From NCBI RefSeq assembly GCF_000372725.1, contig NW_005201223.1, positions 282,132-346,131 of the forward strand: a stretch of DNA of 64,000 nt, written 5' to 3'. Position numbers and translations under genes: made by a program. A model generated the notes under the pieces. The model searched no databases. It was not told the DNA's origin and was given only the letters and a program-made list of their open reading frames with translations. Below are positions 54,355-63,480 of this stretch, piece after piece; the stretch's first letter is position 1, and every line of letters starts with the position of its first letter. The stretch is from Emiliania huxleyi CCMP1516 (taxonomy: Eukaryota; Haptophyta; Isochrysidales; Noelaerhabdaceae).

Positions 54355-55050
54355 TCAGCGGTCCTTGTACGGCGTCAGCGTCCAGACGTCTGTCGCGATC
54401 CGCCACGCTGCGCTCCCTCGCGCCTGCTCCAGCCGAAAGTATCCGCGCCCGCACGACCCGCCCGCCGTGCACGTCTCAAAGAGGTGGTGGATGACACCCT
54501 CACCCTCCCTCTCCGCCCAGAGGGGAGTGAGTTTGACCGCCGCAGGAGTGGGCGAAGATGCCTCTGCGGCGGCAAAATCTGCAGCCGGCTCGAGCCGATC
54601 CGCAGAGGCGGTGATCACACGCCCGCCAGGCGTATAGAGCCGAGAGAGCGCGGCGGTCCCGTGAGCAGCGGTCCAGTCAGCGTCCACCTTGGCTGCAATC
54701 TCGAGAGGCGTGGGCAGAGTGGCGGCGCCGGCGGCGGCCGGGAAGATGGCAGCGACGGCGTAGAAGAAGGCAATGAAGCCGGCGATTGTCCCGAAGAATC
54801 GCGCATAGTCCAACGCGCCCATCGGCTCATCGTCGCCATTCCCTGCCATGTCGCGCTGCTCTGTGACAGCTTCCTCATCGGCGCTCGAGCATACGGCAAA
54901 GGTGCGAAGTCGGCATGCATCGGTAAATACACGTGGGTTTGCGATACTCCCACCGTGACTGAAGAGGGTGGGCCGCAACGAGCAGCTGAGCGTGCAGAGG
55001 ACAAGAGCCATGTGCATGACTATGCCGGATAGGAGCAGAAAAGAAAACAT
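54355..55050 (-). CDS. plastid-type membrane protein with SnoaL/NTF2-like domain
   Basis: One 231-residue frame from ATG 55050 (an internal ATG at 55017 is an alternative) to the stop at 54355. The N-terminus is a hydrophobic leader (MFSFLLLSGIVMHMALVLCT) followed by a Ser/Arg-rich transit-like part, suggesting plastid targeting in an alga with secondary plastids. A TM segment follows (FFGTIAGFIAFFYAVAAIFP), then LPTPLEIAAKVDADWTAAHG, TAALSRLYTPGGRVITASAD and FETCTAGGSCGRGYFRLEQA, which fits an NTF2/SnoaL-like domain (helical start, strand-rich rest). No catalytic residues can be named. Confidence 0.6.
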   Translation of the reverse strand: MFSFLLLSGIVMHMALVLCTLSCSLRPTLFSHGGSIANPRVFTDACRLRTFAVCSSADEEAVTEQRDMAGNGDDEPMGALDYARFFGTIAGFIAFFYAVAAIFPAAAGAATLPTPLEIAAKVDADWTAAHGTAALSRLYTPGGRVITASADRLEPAADFAAAEASSPTPAAVKLTPLWAEREGEGVIHHLFETCTAGGSCGRGYFRLEQARGSAAWRIATDVWTLTPYKDR

Positions 55051-55593
55051 ACCGGCTGTTTTCTTTTGTGTCTTTCTTCCGTCTTTTTTTCTTTCTTTTT
55101 GACATTGGTATTGCTAAAAATTGTGTTCTTTTTCCGTAGCTTGTTGTTTGTTGTTCTTTATTTTCTTTCGTTTACGTACTTTTAGCTTACTGCAGCTTAC
55201 TGGAGAAAAGGGAGGTGGGTGACGTGCGCAGGATACGTTCTCTCGTGCCGGGATTACCGGGAGTTCTTCTCTTCTTTACGTCCGGCCCGGGGCGTGCGGT
55301 TATTTTAATGCCCGCACTCCAAAGTGCTCCAAGTGCGCCGGACATTGAGTAACACCATGAGAGCCGCCGAAGACCGCATACAAACACTGCAGCTCTCTCC
55401 GCGCCCACACGCCCACTCTGGGACACGTGGTCGTGGGACGAAAGTACAAAGGAAACATCTAATCCTACATATCGCTAGGCATATCGCTCCTGTCTCGCGT
55501 GCGGTGCCCAACATGCGAGTGCGGCTCACTCTCAAGCACACTCACGCCTGCACACGCTCCGCCTGCTCTGCCTGTATCTCAACGTGGTGTTCG
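55051..55593. other. intergenic
   Basis: AT-richer than the surroundings (TTTCTTTTT runs at 55050-55170), with a copy of the GGAGCACTT repeat at 55303-55336. No gene. Confidence 0.45.
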
Positions 55594-56661
55594 CTAGTGG
55601 CCGTAATCTCCCCATGCGCCGTCAGGGAAGCGCGACGCCACCGCCGTGTGCAGCTCGCGCGTCCAGTACGGGTGGCCCGGCGGCGGCACTCCCAGCCCTG
55701 TTCGCCGCGTCCTTAACCTGGTCTACGCGCGGAGCGACGTCCGGCACATCACCGCGTGGAACTGCCGCCTCTGCCTGCCAGAGGACGGCAGCGAGCCGCG
55801 AGAGCGGGCGGTTGCGCGAGCAGCCGAGTTCGGGTTCTGCCGGAGTATGTATTTTGGAGCTGAGGACGAGCTCAACCGCGCCTCAGTCGCCCGCAAGAGC
55901 CGTCCTCCTGGCTTCAGCGGCGCGCCGCGGTGCCACGTGTCGAGGCGGTAAAGCAGCAGCGTGCCTGGCCTGTACTGCACGGCAGCTTCGCGCGCGTAGA
56001 GCGCGGCGCGAAAGCGGGCCGTCTCCGGATCGCGCTGCTGGAAGTACCTCTCGGCCGCAGTGCGGTCGTTCACCCAAGGTACTCCCCCGACGCCAGGCAT
56101 GCGCGTGTAAGGCCACGCGTAGGCGGCATCCGAGGGCCCGTTCCTAGGCACCTACCTGGTGGCACCTCCGCACTCCTCCTCGTGGTCGAAGTAGAGGATG
56201 GCCGCGACCGCCTCTGGCGAGTCCCACGGCGCCGGGTGGGTGAGGTAGTGATTGGGGTAGTCCATGTGCATCCTCTGGTCGCTGTTGGAGTAAGAGAGCT
56301 TGGGGTCGGGCAGCCACGATGGCGCCGGAGACTTGCTCCACGCCTCGCTCTGCAGGAGCGTCAGGCTGCCCGTGCCGAGCAGCTGGCGGACGGCCGAGCG
56401 CGGCCTCCGATGGGTCGAAATCTTGTTGAGCGCGTCGGACGAGGACGGGAGCATCAGCCCACGAGTGAGTGGCCCTGGCGGCGTGGCAGCCATCTCCTCC
56501 TGTGCGGCTGAGACCAGCTCCTCGGGCACCAAGCCTTGCACGAGCACAAACCCCTGATCGCGCCACGAACTCACTTGCTGAGGCGAGAGCGGCGCCTCAT
56601 CGTCCGGCAGCGCTTCTGTCGGACTGATCATCGGCGGCCCAGGTCGCTTGGCCGTGGGCAA
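55594..56661 (-). CDS. phytanoyl-CoA dioxygenase-like (PhyH), with an in-frame stop
   Basis: ATG at 56661 (MPTAKRPGPPMISPTEALPD). The frame has LSPQQVSSWRDQGFVLVQGL, the PhyH N-helix, and SDQRMHMDYPNHYLTHPAPW, with the Fe-binding H.D. It meets a TAG codon at 56152-56154 in the middle of GGATR / VPRNGPSD, then continues in the same frame with AYAWPYTRMPGVGGVPWVND and LLLYRLDTWHRGAPLKPGGR, where the distal iron His is present. A last exon (near 55690-55594) gives VPPPGHPYWTRELHTAVA and PDGAWGDYGH to the stop, a PhyH-type C-terminus. Either a real nonsense codon, a sequencing error or a tiny intron. Fe(II)/2-oxoglutarate hydroxylase; substrate unknown. Confidence 0.7.
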
Positions 56662-56845
56662 CGAGCTTTGGGCTTCACGGACTGGCGATCAGCGATCTAG
56701 AGCATGAGAAGATGGGCCTCGGCTGTTTTTTCTTCTTCTTGAAGGCGATCCTCACCGTGTCGCGATGCGCTCACCGTTCCCGTTCCCCTGTGCCCCTGAT
56801 CGTCCTTCCAAGCAAGATAGATAGATCTACCTCCCTGCTCGTTCG

Positions 56846-57250
56846 TTGAGCACTTGAGCACTGGATAGGGTCGATTCCGCGTGGTACGGGACCCCTCGAT
56901 CGTCTCACCCTCCCTCACTGGTGTGTTCATCGGGGGGGGGTCATAACAACTACGGTACAGGATCGAGGTGCACGCTGCCGAAGCAGTGTCGTCCCCCCTC
57001 TCCCCGACGGCGATAGCGGTGTGACCGATCGAGCTACAAGAGGAACTTGGTCAGCATGATCAGGGTGGGCCGAGCAGTCCCTCACTTCCTCAATGGGTGA
57101 GCTTCAGACCTCGGACGGTTCTCCCCCTCACCTTCGGCTCACGTGGATTCGAACCACCGCCGGTATGGGGAAGCTTCCTGCTTCCATCTTGAGAGACAGC
57201 GCCACACATTACCTGCATCGGAGCACCAAGGGTAGTGGAGGGCTGGGGTA
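56846..57250 (+). repeat. dispersed repeat family R1, copy B
   Basis: Begins GAGCACTTGAGCACTGGATA, shares about 200 bp with copies C and D, and in reverse reads a pol III B-box GGTTCGAATCC at 57155-57145. After about 57090 it diverges from copy D except for that box and a GAGAGACAG end. Confidence 0.85.
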
Positions 57251-57361
57251 CCTCTGTTGCGCGAAGGAGGCGCGCGCGGGGGGGGGGGGGGGGGGGGGCC
57301 GGGCAGGGCAGGGCGGGGCGGGGCGAGGCGGGGCGGGGCGGTTTCAGCCGGGCGGTTAAAT

Positions 57362-57640
57362 CTTTCTGCTTCTCCCATCCGCCATCCCGCTCGAAGAATG
57401 GAACGCTGATCATCCTCCAGCCGGCCGCCGCGAGGAGGCGCGCCGCTTGAGCAGCGTGGACCTGCTGTGTTTGCCCAGACCCCCCGGCCGTCGGGCAGCA
57501 GGAAGTAACGGGCCGTCCACCTCGAGGTCGAGCGAGTAGCCGGTGCGCGGCTCGTAGTCGTTCTGCTGTGTGGCACGGCGGAGGAGCTCGCGCGCGTCGT
57601 GCTCGCAGGCTTCCTCCTAGCGAACGTCCTAGCGAGCGAA
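57362..57640 (-). pseudogene. RAP-domain protein remnant
   Basis: Minus strand from about 57630: EEACEHDARELLRRATQQND, YEPRTGYSLDLEVDGPLLPA, then after a one-base frame shift LLAAAGWRMISVPFFERDGG. LDLEVDGP...LKRRLLAAAGWRMISVPF is the RAP domain layout (I.VDGP.H........K...L...GW.VI.IP..E). RAP proteins are organelle RNA-binding factors in algae. Only the C-terminal domain is visible, ending in a G-rich homopolymer (57276-57350), so this is a gene end or a pseudogene. Confidence 0.6.
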
Positions 57641-57879
57641 GCACAAGCTTGCAGAGCACAAGCTTGCGCGCCTCACGTCCTCGCAGAAGCAGACAACATG
57701 TCATCCTTCGCGTCAGCCGCCTCCTGGCCATCGCTGTGCCGTGTTAACGGCGAAGAGGTTTGTTCGATGTCGACAATGTAGGGTCGTTTCGGGTCGTCCC
57801 GAGACGGTAATCGTATGCGATCCCAGGACCGTGCATCTGCAGAGAGCGTTCGAGAGTCTCCCGAACCCGATCATGCCGG

Positions 57880-58135
57880 TCCGTGAGGGCGAGTCTTTGG
57901 TCCGAGGCGAGTGAAGTTCCATAGGATACTTGAGTCGAGACGATGGAGAGGGGGGGCGACACTGCTTCAGCAGCGTGCACCTCGATCCTGTACCGTGTTT
58001 CTTGCCGTGTTTGTTATGACCCCCCAATGAACACACACCAGCGAGGGAGGGCGAGACGATCGGCGAGGGGTCCCGTACCCTAGCCCGTACCATGCAGAAT
58101 CGACCCTATCCCAGTGCTCAGTGCTCAGTTGAGGC
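57880..58135 (-). repeat. dispersed repeat family R1, copy C (reversed)
   Basis: Reverse orientation: ACTGCTTCAGCAGCGTGCAC, GTTATGACCCCCCAATGAAC, ATCGACCCTATCCCAGTGCT. Its 5' module (57720-57960) is unrelated to copies B and D. Confidence 0.8.
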
Positions 58136-58409
58136 TATCGCCGGCGCCCCGCTGCCTCTGCCACCGCCGGCGCCGCTGCCACTGCCGTCTCCGCCGGAGA
58201 CGCACGCAGACGCCGGCGTCATATCCTCTACACGCACTTTTTATGATGGCGCAAAAAAGGCGCGAAGCAGCCAGACTGCTTGGACGCTGTTGGCTGCTAG
58301 GTTGAGGGGCGCCTGATAAGATGGGAAGTGTGCAAAACAAGTATAAAGTGGGGCGACTGGGGGGGGGGGGGCAGGACACCCCCCTCTCGCACACGAGACA
58401 CCCCCTAGA

Positions 58410-58650
58410 CACCCCCCCTATCCCAGTGCTCTACGCTATCCCACCCCCCTCTACGCACTGAGACACCCCCCTATCCCAGTGCTCTACGCTATCCCACCCC
58501 CCTCTACGCACTGAGACACCCCCCTATCCCAGTGCTCTACGCTATCCCACCCCCCTCTACGCACTGAGACACCCCCCTATCCCAGTGCTCTACGCTATCC
58601 CACCCCCCTCTACGCACTGAGACACCCCCCTCTACGCTGACACCCCCCTC
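58410..58650. repeat. 53-bp minisatellite, 4 units
   Basis: Four near-perfect units of CCCCCTATCCCAGTGCTCTA + CGCTATCCCACCCCC and CTCTACGCACTGAGACAC, flanked by CACCCCCC-rich degenerate units on both sides. Confidence 0.95.
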
Positions 58651-58695
58651 GTGGCAAAAGCGGAACGTTGCCACCTCGATCCGTGCGCCGCCGTG

Positions 58696-60425
58696 CTACG
58701 GGGCATCGGTGGGACAGGGTGCGTATCCGACGCCCTCGTCGTCCTCTGCGGTTGCGGCACGGAGCCCGACGGCTCTCGCCATGAGGGCAAAGCCGACGGC
58801 AGAGGGCGCGAAGACACAGGGAAGAGAGAAGCGGGGGTGGAAGGCGGCGACGTTGCCGGAGAGCCTCGCGCCGCAGCCGAGGTCCGCGCAGGTCAGCACC
58901 AGGTATAGCACGACCGCGCGCAGCCGGTGCTGGTATGCGACGCCGCGCTGCGCGCCGATGCCCGCCCCAACCACCACGCAGGCGGCGGCCACAGGCAGCG
59001 GGGAGCTCGAGCTGGCGCGAATCGCCTCGTCAACCTCGGCCGGGTGACCAGGTCCGCCTCTGCCGGCACACCCACGCTGCCGAGCGCCTAGAGCGTTCGC
59101 GAGCCGACGCGTAATGGAGTCATCGAGCGACAAGCGCGCGCCACGGCCGAGCGCCTTGACGCCGTCGGGAACGGCACCGCGCATGACGAAGAGGGAAGCG
59201 TTGTAGAGCAGGTCTCCGGGTACGGTGTGGACGACGGTGCGGTGCGGCACGGAATGGCGCGCAGGCCGGACGCCCATGACGGAAGAGAGCGTCCGTCGCC
59301 TGCCGTACGTCTCCTGCCGTAGGTTGGAGAGGTCCGTCTCCATCGCGCTGTAGGTCGGGTAGTCCTGGATGTAGAGCAAGATCGAGGAGCTCTCGTCCAC
59401 ATCGCCTTCCATGTCGTGGGAGCCCGCAAAAGACAGCTGCTGGCTCCACGCGTTGGCGACGCCGTCGCTCCCCAGCGTAGCAATCGCCTGTCTATTGTAT
59501 CCATACAGCTGTCCAACCAAGCTCCCCATCGATCCGCGCATCATGCTTGCGCTAAGGCACGGGTTGCTCTGGAGACAAGGGTTCTTGGTGACCCCGTGGA
59601 TCACGGCCGATGGGGTATAATTGACTCCGTGCAACATTGAGGTTCCGACAGTCGAATCCTCCTCCACGCCTTGGGGGTCATCGCCCAACACTGCATCGCA
59701 GCATTGGCATGTGTCATCGACTGTGTCCGTAGTCCATGATGCATCAACGTTGATGGGGTAGTCCCAGGTTCCCGAGGTTGCATCCTGCTGCCCAGCGGCG
59801 GGTCCAGGACCGGTCGCGACAGGATCCTCGGGGGTCATCGTGGGGGGCGACGGCGGTGGTGGCGTCGGAGGCGGCGGTGTGGGGGGCGGCTCCGTCGGAG
59901 GCGGCGGTGTGGGGGGCGGCACCGACGGAGGCGGCGGCGACGGCGAGGCCGACGGCGGCGGCGGGGAGGGCGACATTGACGGAGGCGGCGTGGAAGGTGG
60001 CACAGACAGTGGTGCGGAGGGTGGGGTGGAGGGCGGGGTGGAGGGCGGAACGAAGGGTGGCGTGGAGGGTGGCGTAGATGGTGGCTCAGCGGGCGGCTTG
60101 GAGGGTGGCGTGGAGGGTGACTGAGAGGGGCGGTGGTGGCGTCGGTGGCGGCGGTGACGGGGGCGGCACCGATGGCGGCGGGGACACGGAGCACTCGGTG
60201 CAGCCAGAGCAGCCGTTCCAGCTGCAGAGTATATGCCACGGGTCCGTCTTGACCGCACAAAACGGCTTGCACGCATTGCACACGTCCCCGCAGGCCGAGC
60301 AGCCGTTCCATGAGCACTTTACCGACCATGGTTGCACTCGGCGCCGCACTCGGAGCAGCCGTTTGAAGAGCGCGTGCTGCAGCAATAGGTCCCCCGCGGG
60401 GAGATAGGACCCCCCCCCCCCCTCA
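58696..60425 (-). CDS. Cys/Pro-rich extracellular-type protein, partial, next to a gap
   Basis: Reads from the N gap towards 58696. The first part has CSWNGCSACGDVCNACKPFC and, 9 residues on, CSWNGCSGCTECSVSPPP, a Cys-rich repeat; a Pro-rich stalk of SPPPP/STPPST repeats follows (about 60200-59840), as in algal cell-wall and surface proteins. Near 60120 the frame shifts by one within low complexity (intron or error). The distal part has WDYPINVDASWTTDTVDDTC, CQCCDAVLGDDPQGVEEDST, MRGSMGSLVGQLYGYNRQAI and, near the C-terminus, hydrophobic helices (VVLYLVLTCADLG; PSAVGFALMARAVGL). Stop at 58696. The N-terminus is lost in the gap. Probably exported; no enzyme domain recognised. Confidence 0.6.
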
Positions 60426-60525
60426 NNNNNNNNNNNNNNNNNNNNNNNNNNNNNNNNNNNNNNNNNNNNNNNNNNNNNNNNNNNNNNNNNNNNNNNNNNN
60501 NNNNNNNNNNNNNNNNNNNNNNNNN
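60426..60525. other. assembly gap, 100 N
   Basis: Exactly 100 N, the usual placeholder for an unknown-length gap. It sits at a C-run followed by a GC-rich patch. Confidence 0.99.
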
Positions 60526-60668
60526 CCGGGGGCGGCACGCCGCAGGCGGGGCGGCATGCCGCGGCTCAGCTTCAGGTGAGTTCATCTTGCCGGCGGTACC
60601 CGACGCTGCTCGAACGGCAAGTTGTCGACCGCCGGCAGTTGACCGGCAAGATGAAGTCCACCGCGCTC

Positions 60669-60898
60669 GTAAAAAATAACTTCGGAACCGCTTTGCCAAG
60701 GCGCACAATAGTCAGACTGACAGCATTTTCCAGATGCATCATCCTGGGCCGCTGGAAAATGCTCTCAACCCCGTACCCTCTGCGTGACCGTCTGCCGGTC
60801 CCCATTTATTTCTGGCTGCCGAGGATGCCACAACTGGAAAACACTGTCAGTCTGACTATTGTGCGCCTTGGCGAGGCGGTCCCGGTGGTATTTTTTTA
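60669..60898. mobile_element. hairpin MITE, about 230 bp
   Basis: 60669-60747 and 60822-60898 are inverted copies (AAAAAATA at both ends, then GCCAAGGCGCACAATAGTCA inside), about 80 percent identical over about 77 bp. The 75-bp loop is unrelated. A second, smaller inversion (TTCATCTTGCCGG against CCGGCAAGATGAA) lies just to its left, 60584-60655. Confidence 0.8.
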
Positions 60899-61351
60899 GA
60901 GCTGGTTCGGCATGCACGAGCGCGTGGGTGTGTGTGAGCACCGCGGGTCTTTTTTGCGATCCGGGGTCTTGTGCTTGTGCGTGATGCTGTGTGGCATGTG
61001 GTCGTCTGCAGTCAGTATAGACATGATAGGGGTGGACTATAGGTCCGGTAGGTCAATTGATCTCACTTAGTCGCATCGTGGGGAGCTCATCCCGGGCCGT
61101 CGCAGCCCGGCGCGCATCGGGTCTTTTTTGCGAAGCTGTAGCCTCTATAAGTACTCCGATGTTTTACTGCGTGATTTCTTTTCGCTGAGCGCATGCAACT
61201 AGAAATCAGCTCATCTTCCTCGTATCATTGTAGCCAATCGCATTTCATCCCCCACACACCCGTGTCAACACGCTCATATAACATACAATAACATCGCGTG
61301 CACATTCGCGTTCGCATTCGCATGGAAGCAGCCGTCTCATTCGACTGATCC
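60899..61351. other. intergenic
   Basis: TTTTTTGCG words near 60950 and 61125; a TATAAGT-like word at 61147. No gene. Confidence 0.4.
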
Positions 61352-61885
61352 CTATGGCCCGTCGATTGCAGCTGTAAGGGCCCGAACGGCCTGCGAGATC
61401 TTCTCCAGCCTTCCCACCTTTTCGCGCAGCTCCGCGTTCTCGGCGGCGAGTCGCTCCTCCTCCGCCGACCGCTGCCCTGCTGGCGCCGGCACTATCGCGA
61501 GCTCGGAGGCCGGCGCTGCCATCTCCAAGTCGACCAGATCGCTCGCTCCGTCGCCAGCAGCCAGAGACGGCTCCGTCTCCCCCAGGCACTCTCCCTGCCT
61601 GCAGCTCGAGTTGGACGCGCGCATCGCCTCCAGCTCCGCAAGCGCCCTGTTCAGCGCCTCCTTCTGCTCTTGGAACACCGCAGCGGGCGGCGGGACCTTC
61701 TCCAGGCACGTGAGCGCAGTCCTGATGATCGAGTTGCTCGCTCGCTTCGGCGCTCCCTCCGTCGAGAAGAACGCAGCCACCTCCTTCGCCGTGACCGTCC
61801 CCACTCGCGTGCCAGAGCTGCGCTCCTGCCGCAGCGACAGGGCGTACGCAAACACTCCCTCTGGAGTGAATTCGCAGCTAGCCTC
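61352..61885 (-). CDS. small coiled-coil protein, partial at N-terminus
   Basis: Minus frame from an AG near 61885 to the stop at 61352: ASCEFTPEGVFAYALSLRQE, GTVTAKEVAAFFSTEGAPKR, IIRTALTCLEKVPPPAAVFQ and two coils, QEQKEALNRALAELEAMR and AEEERLAAENAELREKVGRL then EKISQAVRALTAAI. The first ATG (61855) is weak; upstream exon unknown. Composition is normal for the host, unlike the AT-rich block that follows. No family recognised. Confidence 0.5.
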   Translation of the reverse strand, partial: EASCEFTPEGVFAYALSLRQERSSGTRVGTVTAKEVAAFFSTEGAPKRASNSIIRTALTCLEKVPPPAAVFQEQKEALNRALAELEAMRASNSSCRQGECLGETEPSLAAGDGASDLVDLEMAAPASELAIVPAPAGQRSAEEERLAAENAELREKVGRLEKISQAVRALTAAIDGP

Positions 61886-61949
61886 AGGTGATACGCCTCA
61901 GGTGAACCTCAGGTGATACGCCAGGTAGCACACCGGGCACATGAAGGCA

Positions 61950-62580
61950 CCGTACGGTGTCATCGTACGGAATTCTTGCCATGAAAGCGGTTGAAATCGA
62001 TTACAAATATATTAAACTAAAAGACTATTCAGCGTACCTTAAAAAACACTATGCACGAATTCGTTCAATCGCCTTCGTCGGTACCAACGCGAGAATTGAA
62101 GTAGTTAAAGCGACAAGCAAACACTACAACAGGGTTCATTTGGGAGTCAACATTCTCAGCTGGAGCAAACTAATCATGGATCGATTGCACTTCGCCGCTG
62201 AGGCATGCAACGCTACACCGCTCTACGGAGACACTGATTCATTCTTCTTTGTTGATGAAGACGGTAAAAGAGACGAATTGATAGCTATGTACGCACAAAT
62301 GAACGACGGAAAACAACTAATTGGTAAAGGACTTGGAAAATTCGATTGGGAGTTGGAGATGAAAGGGTATCACGTACAAGACGGTCGTTGCAGCGTGCAA
62401 TAAAAGCTTTCAAGGCGATCCTCTAAAAATGTACAAACGACTATACGACGGCTTACCAGTAGTAGTAGACCATAACGTGGCTGAAGATGGTTCATACAGA
62501 CCAGTATTCAAAACACATAAAGACCACTCATTTAGTAACGTGCGTCTCACTAGAACTATGCAGTTTTAAATTTCGTACAC
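61950..62580 (+). mobile_element. fossil of a Polinton-type element: protein-primed DNA polymerase B fragment
   Basis: An AT-rich island (about 40 percent GC) in very GC-rich DNA. The plus-strand part 61955-62403 encodes the palm end of a protein-primed family B polymerase: VHLGVNILSWSKLIMDRLHF and the catalytic ATPLYGDTDSFFFVDEDG (YGDTDS motif). A further polymerase-like stretch follows to about 62580. Such polymerases occur in Polintons/Mavericks, virophages, Polinton-like viruses and linear plasmids. Only a fragment is present (no capsid, integrase or terminal repeats seen here), and it is broken, with at least two breaks. The composition, not yet equalised, suggests a recent arrival. Confidence 0.8.
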
Positions 62581-63021
62581 TTTCTTAATCTTAGCTACAA
62601 TGTCAACCCATGTGTCGCTGTTTTTTATTGTTAAATTTACAGATGGCCATTCGTCTTCGCGTTCGCCGTCTGCGCCTTGAGCTTCGCCACCTTCGCCTTC
62701 CTCTCCCGCTCCGCCGCCGCCTCCCGGTCCTCGCGGCGGTCCGCCAGGGGATCGTCGCCGCCGTCGTCAGCCACGATCATGGCCGTCGGTGACGGCCTCG
62801 CCCGCCATATCGTTCTTGGCCTCTGTCGATCGCTCGTCCCAAAAGTCGCGAAAAGTCGCCAAAAGCGGCGGCGAGTCGCAATCACCCGCCCGCCGTCCCG
62901 GCGGTCCCGCAGCTCGCGCGAATCTCCCTCTTAACCCACACTTAACATCTATATAAGGGATCCCTACCCGAGGTTACGATTACGATTAACTTTCTTAAAC
63001 TTTCTCGATAGAGTTGCCGAA
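62581..63021. other. transition zone after the AT-rich island
   Basis: The AT-rich sequence ends near 62640 and GC-rich sequence resumes. A minus-strand frame (62885-62637) ends in a charged helix (REAAAERERKAKVAKLKAQT); not supported as a gene. A GAGGTTACGATTACGATTAAC stretch near 62972 is AT-richer. Confidence 0.4.
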
Positions 63022-63480
63022 GGCACTTGAGCACTTGAGCACTGGATAGGGTCGATTCCGCATGGAACGGGACCCCTCGATCGTCTCGCCCACCCTCACT
63101 CACTGGTGTGTTCATTGGGAGGGGGTCATAACAAACACGGTACAGGATCGAGGTGCACGCTGCAGAGAAGCAGTGTCGTCCCCCCTCTCCCCGACGGCGA
63201 TGGCGGTGTGACCGATCGAGCTACAAGAGGAACTTGTTCAGCAGGATCCGGAGTGGTCAGATGCACTACCTCACTGGGCATGAGACCACCGTACGACGCA
63301 TCCATCACCGTCTCGGATTTGTGTGCGGGAAGTGTGGAGTCGAACCACTCCGGGAACCGGGATGGGGCAAGCCCATCGATTTGAGTTGTGCTTTCCTCGC
63401 CTGCAAGAGACAGTGGGGGGGTGCAGTCTTCGCTCTTGGCATGGTCGGGGCGGGGTGGGGGGAAGCGGGTTTCAGCCGGT
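63022..63480 (+). repeat. dispersed repeat family R1, copy D
   Basis: The longest copy: GCACTTGAGCACTTGAGCAC, GTCGATTCCGCATGGAACGG, GGTCATAACAAACACGGTAC, AGGATCGAGGTGCACGCTGC, GACCGATCGAGCTACAAGAG; in reverse a B-box GGTTCGACTCC at 63346-63336. Ends near GAGACAGTGG. Confidence 0.85.

Noticed and set aside
62637-62885. Charged 82-codon minus-strand frame
   Set aside because: Basic/acidic helix only at the end; no start context or family; may be compositional.
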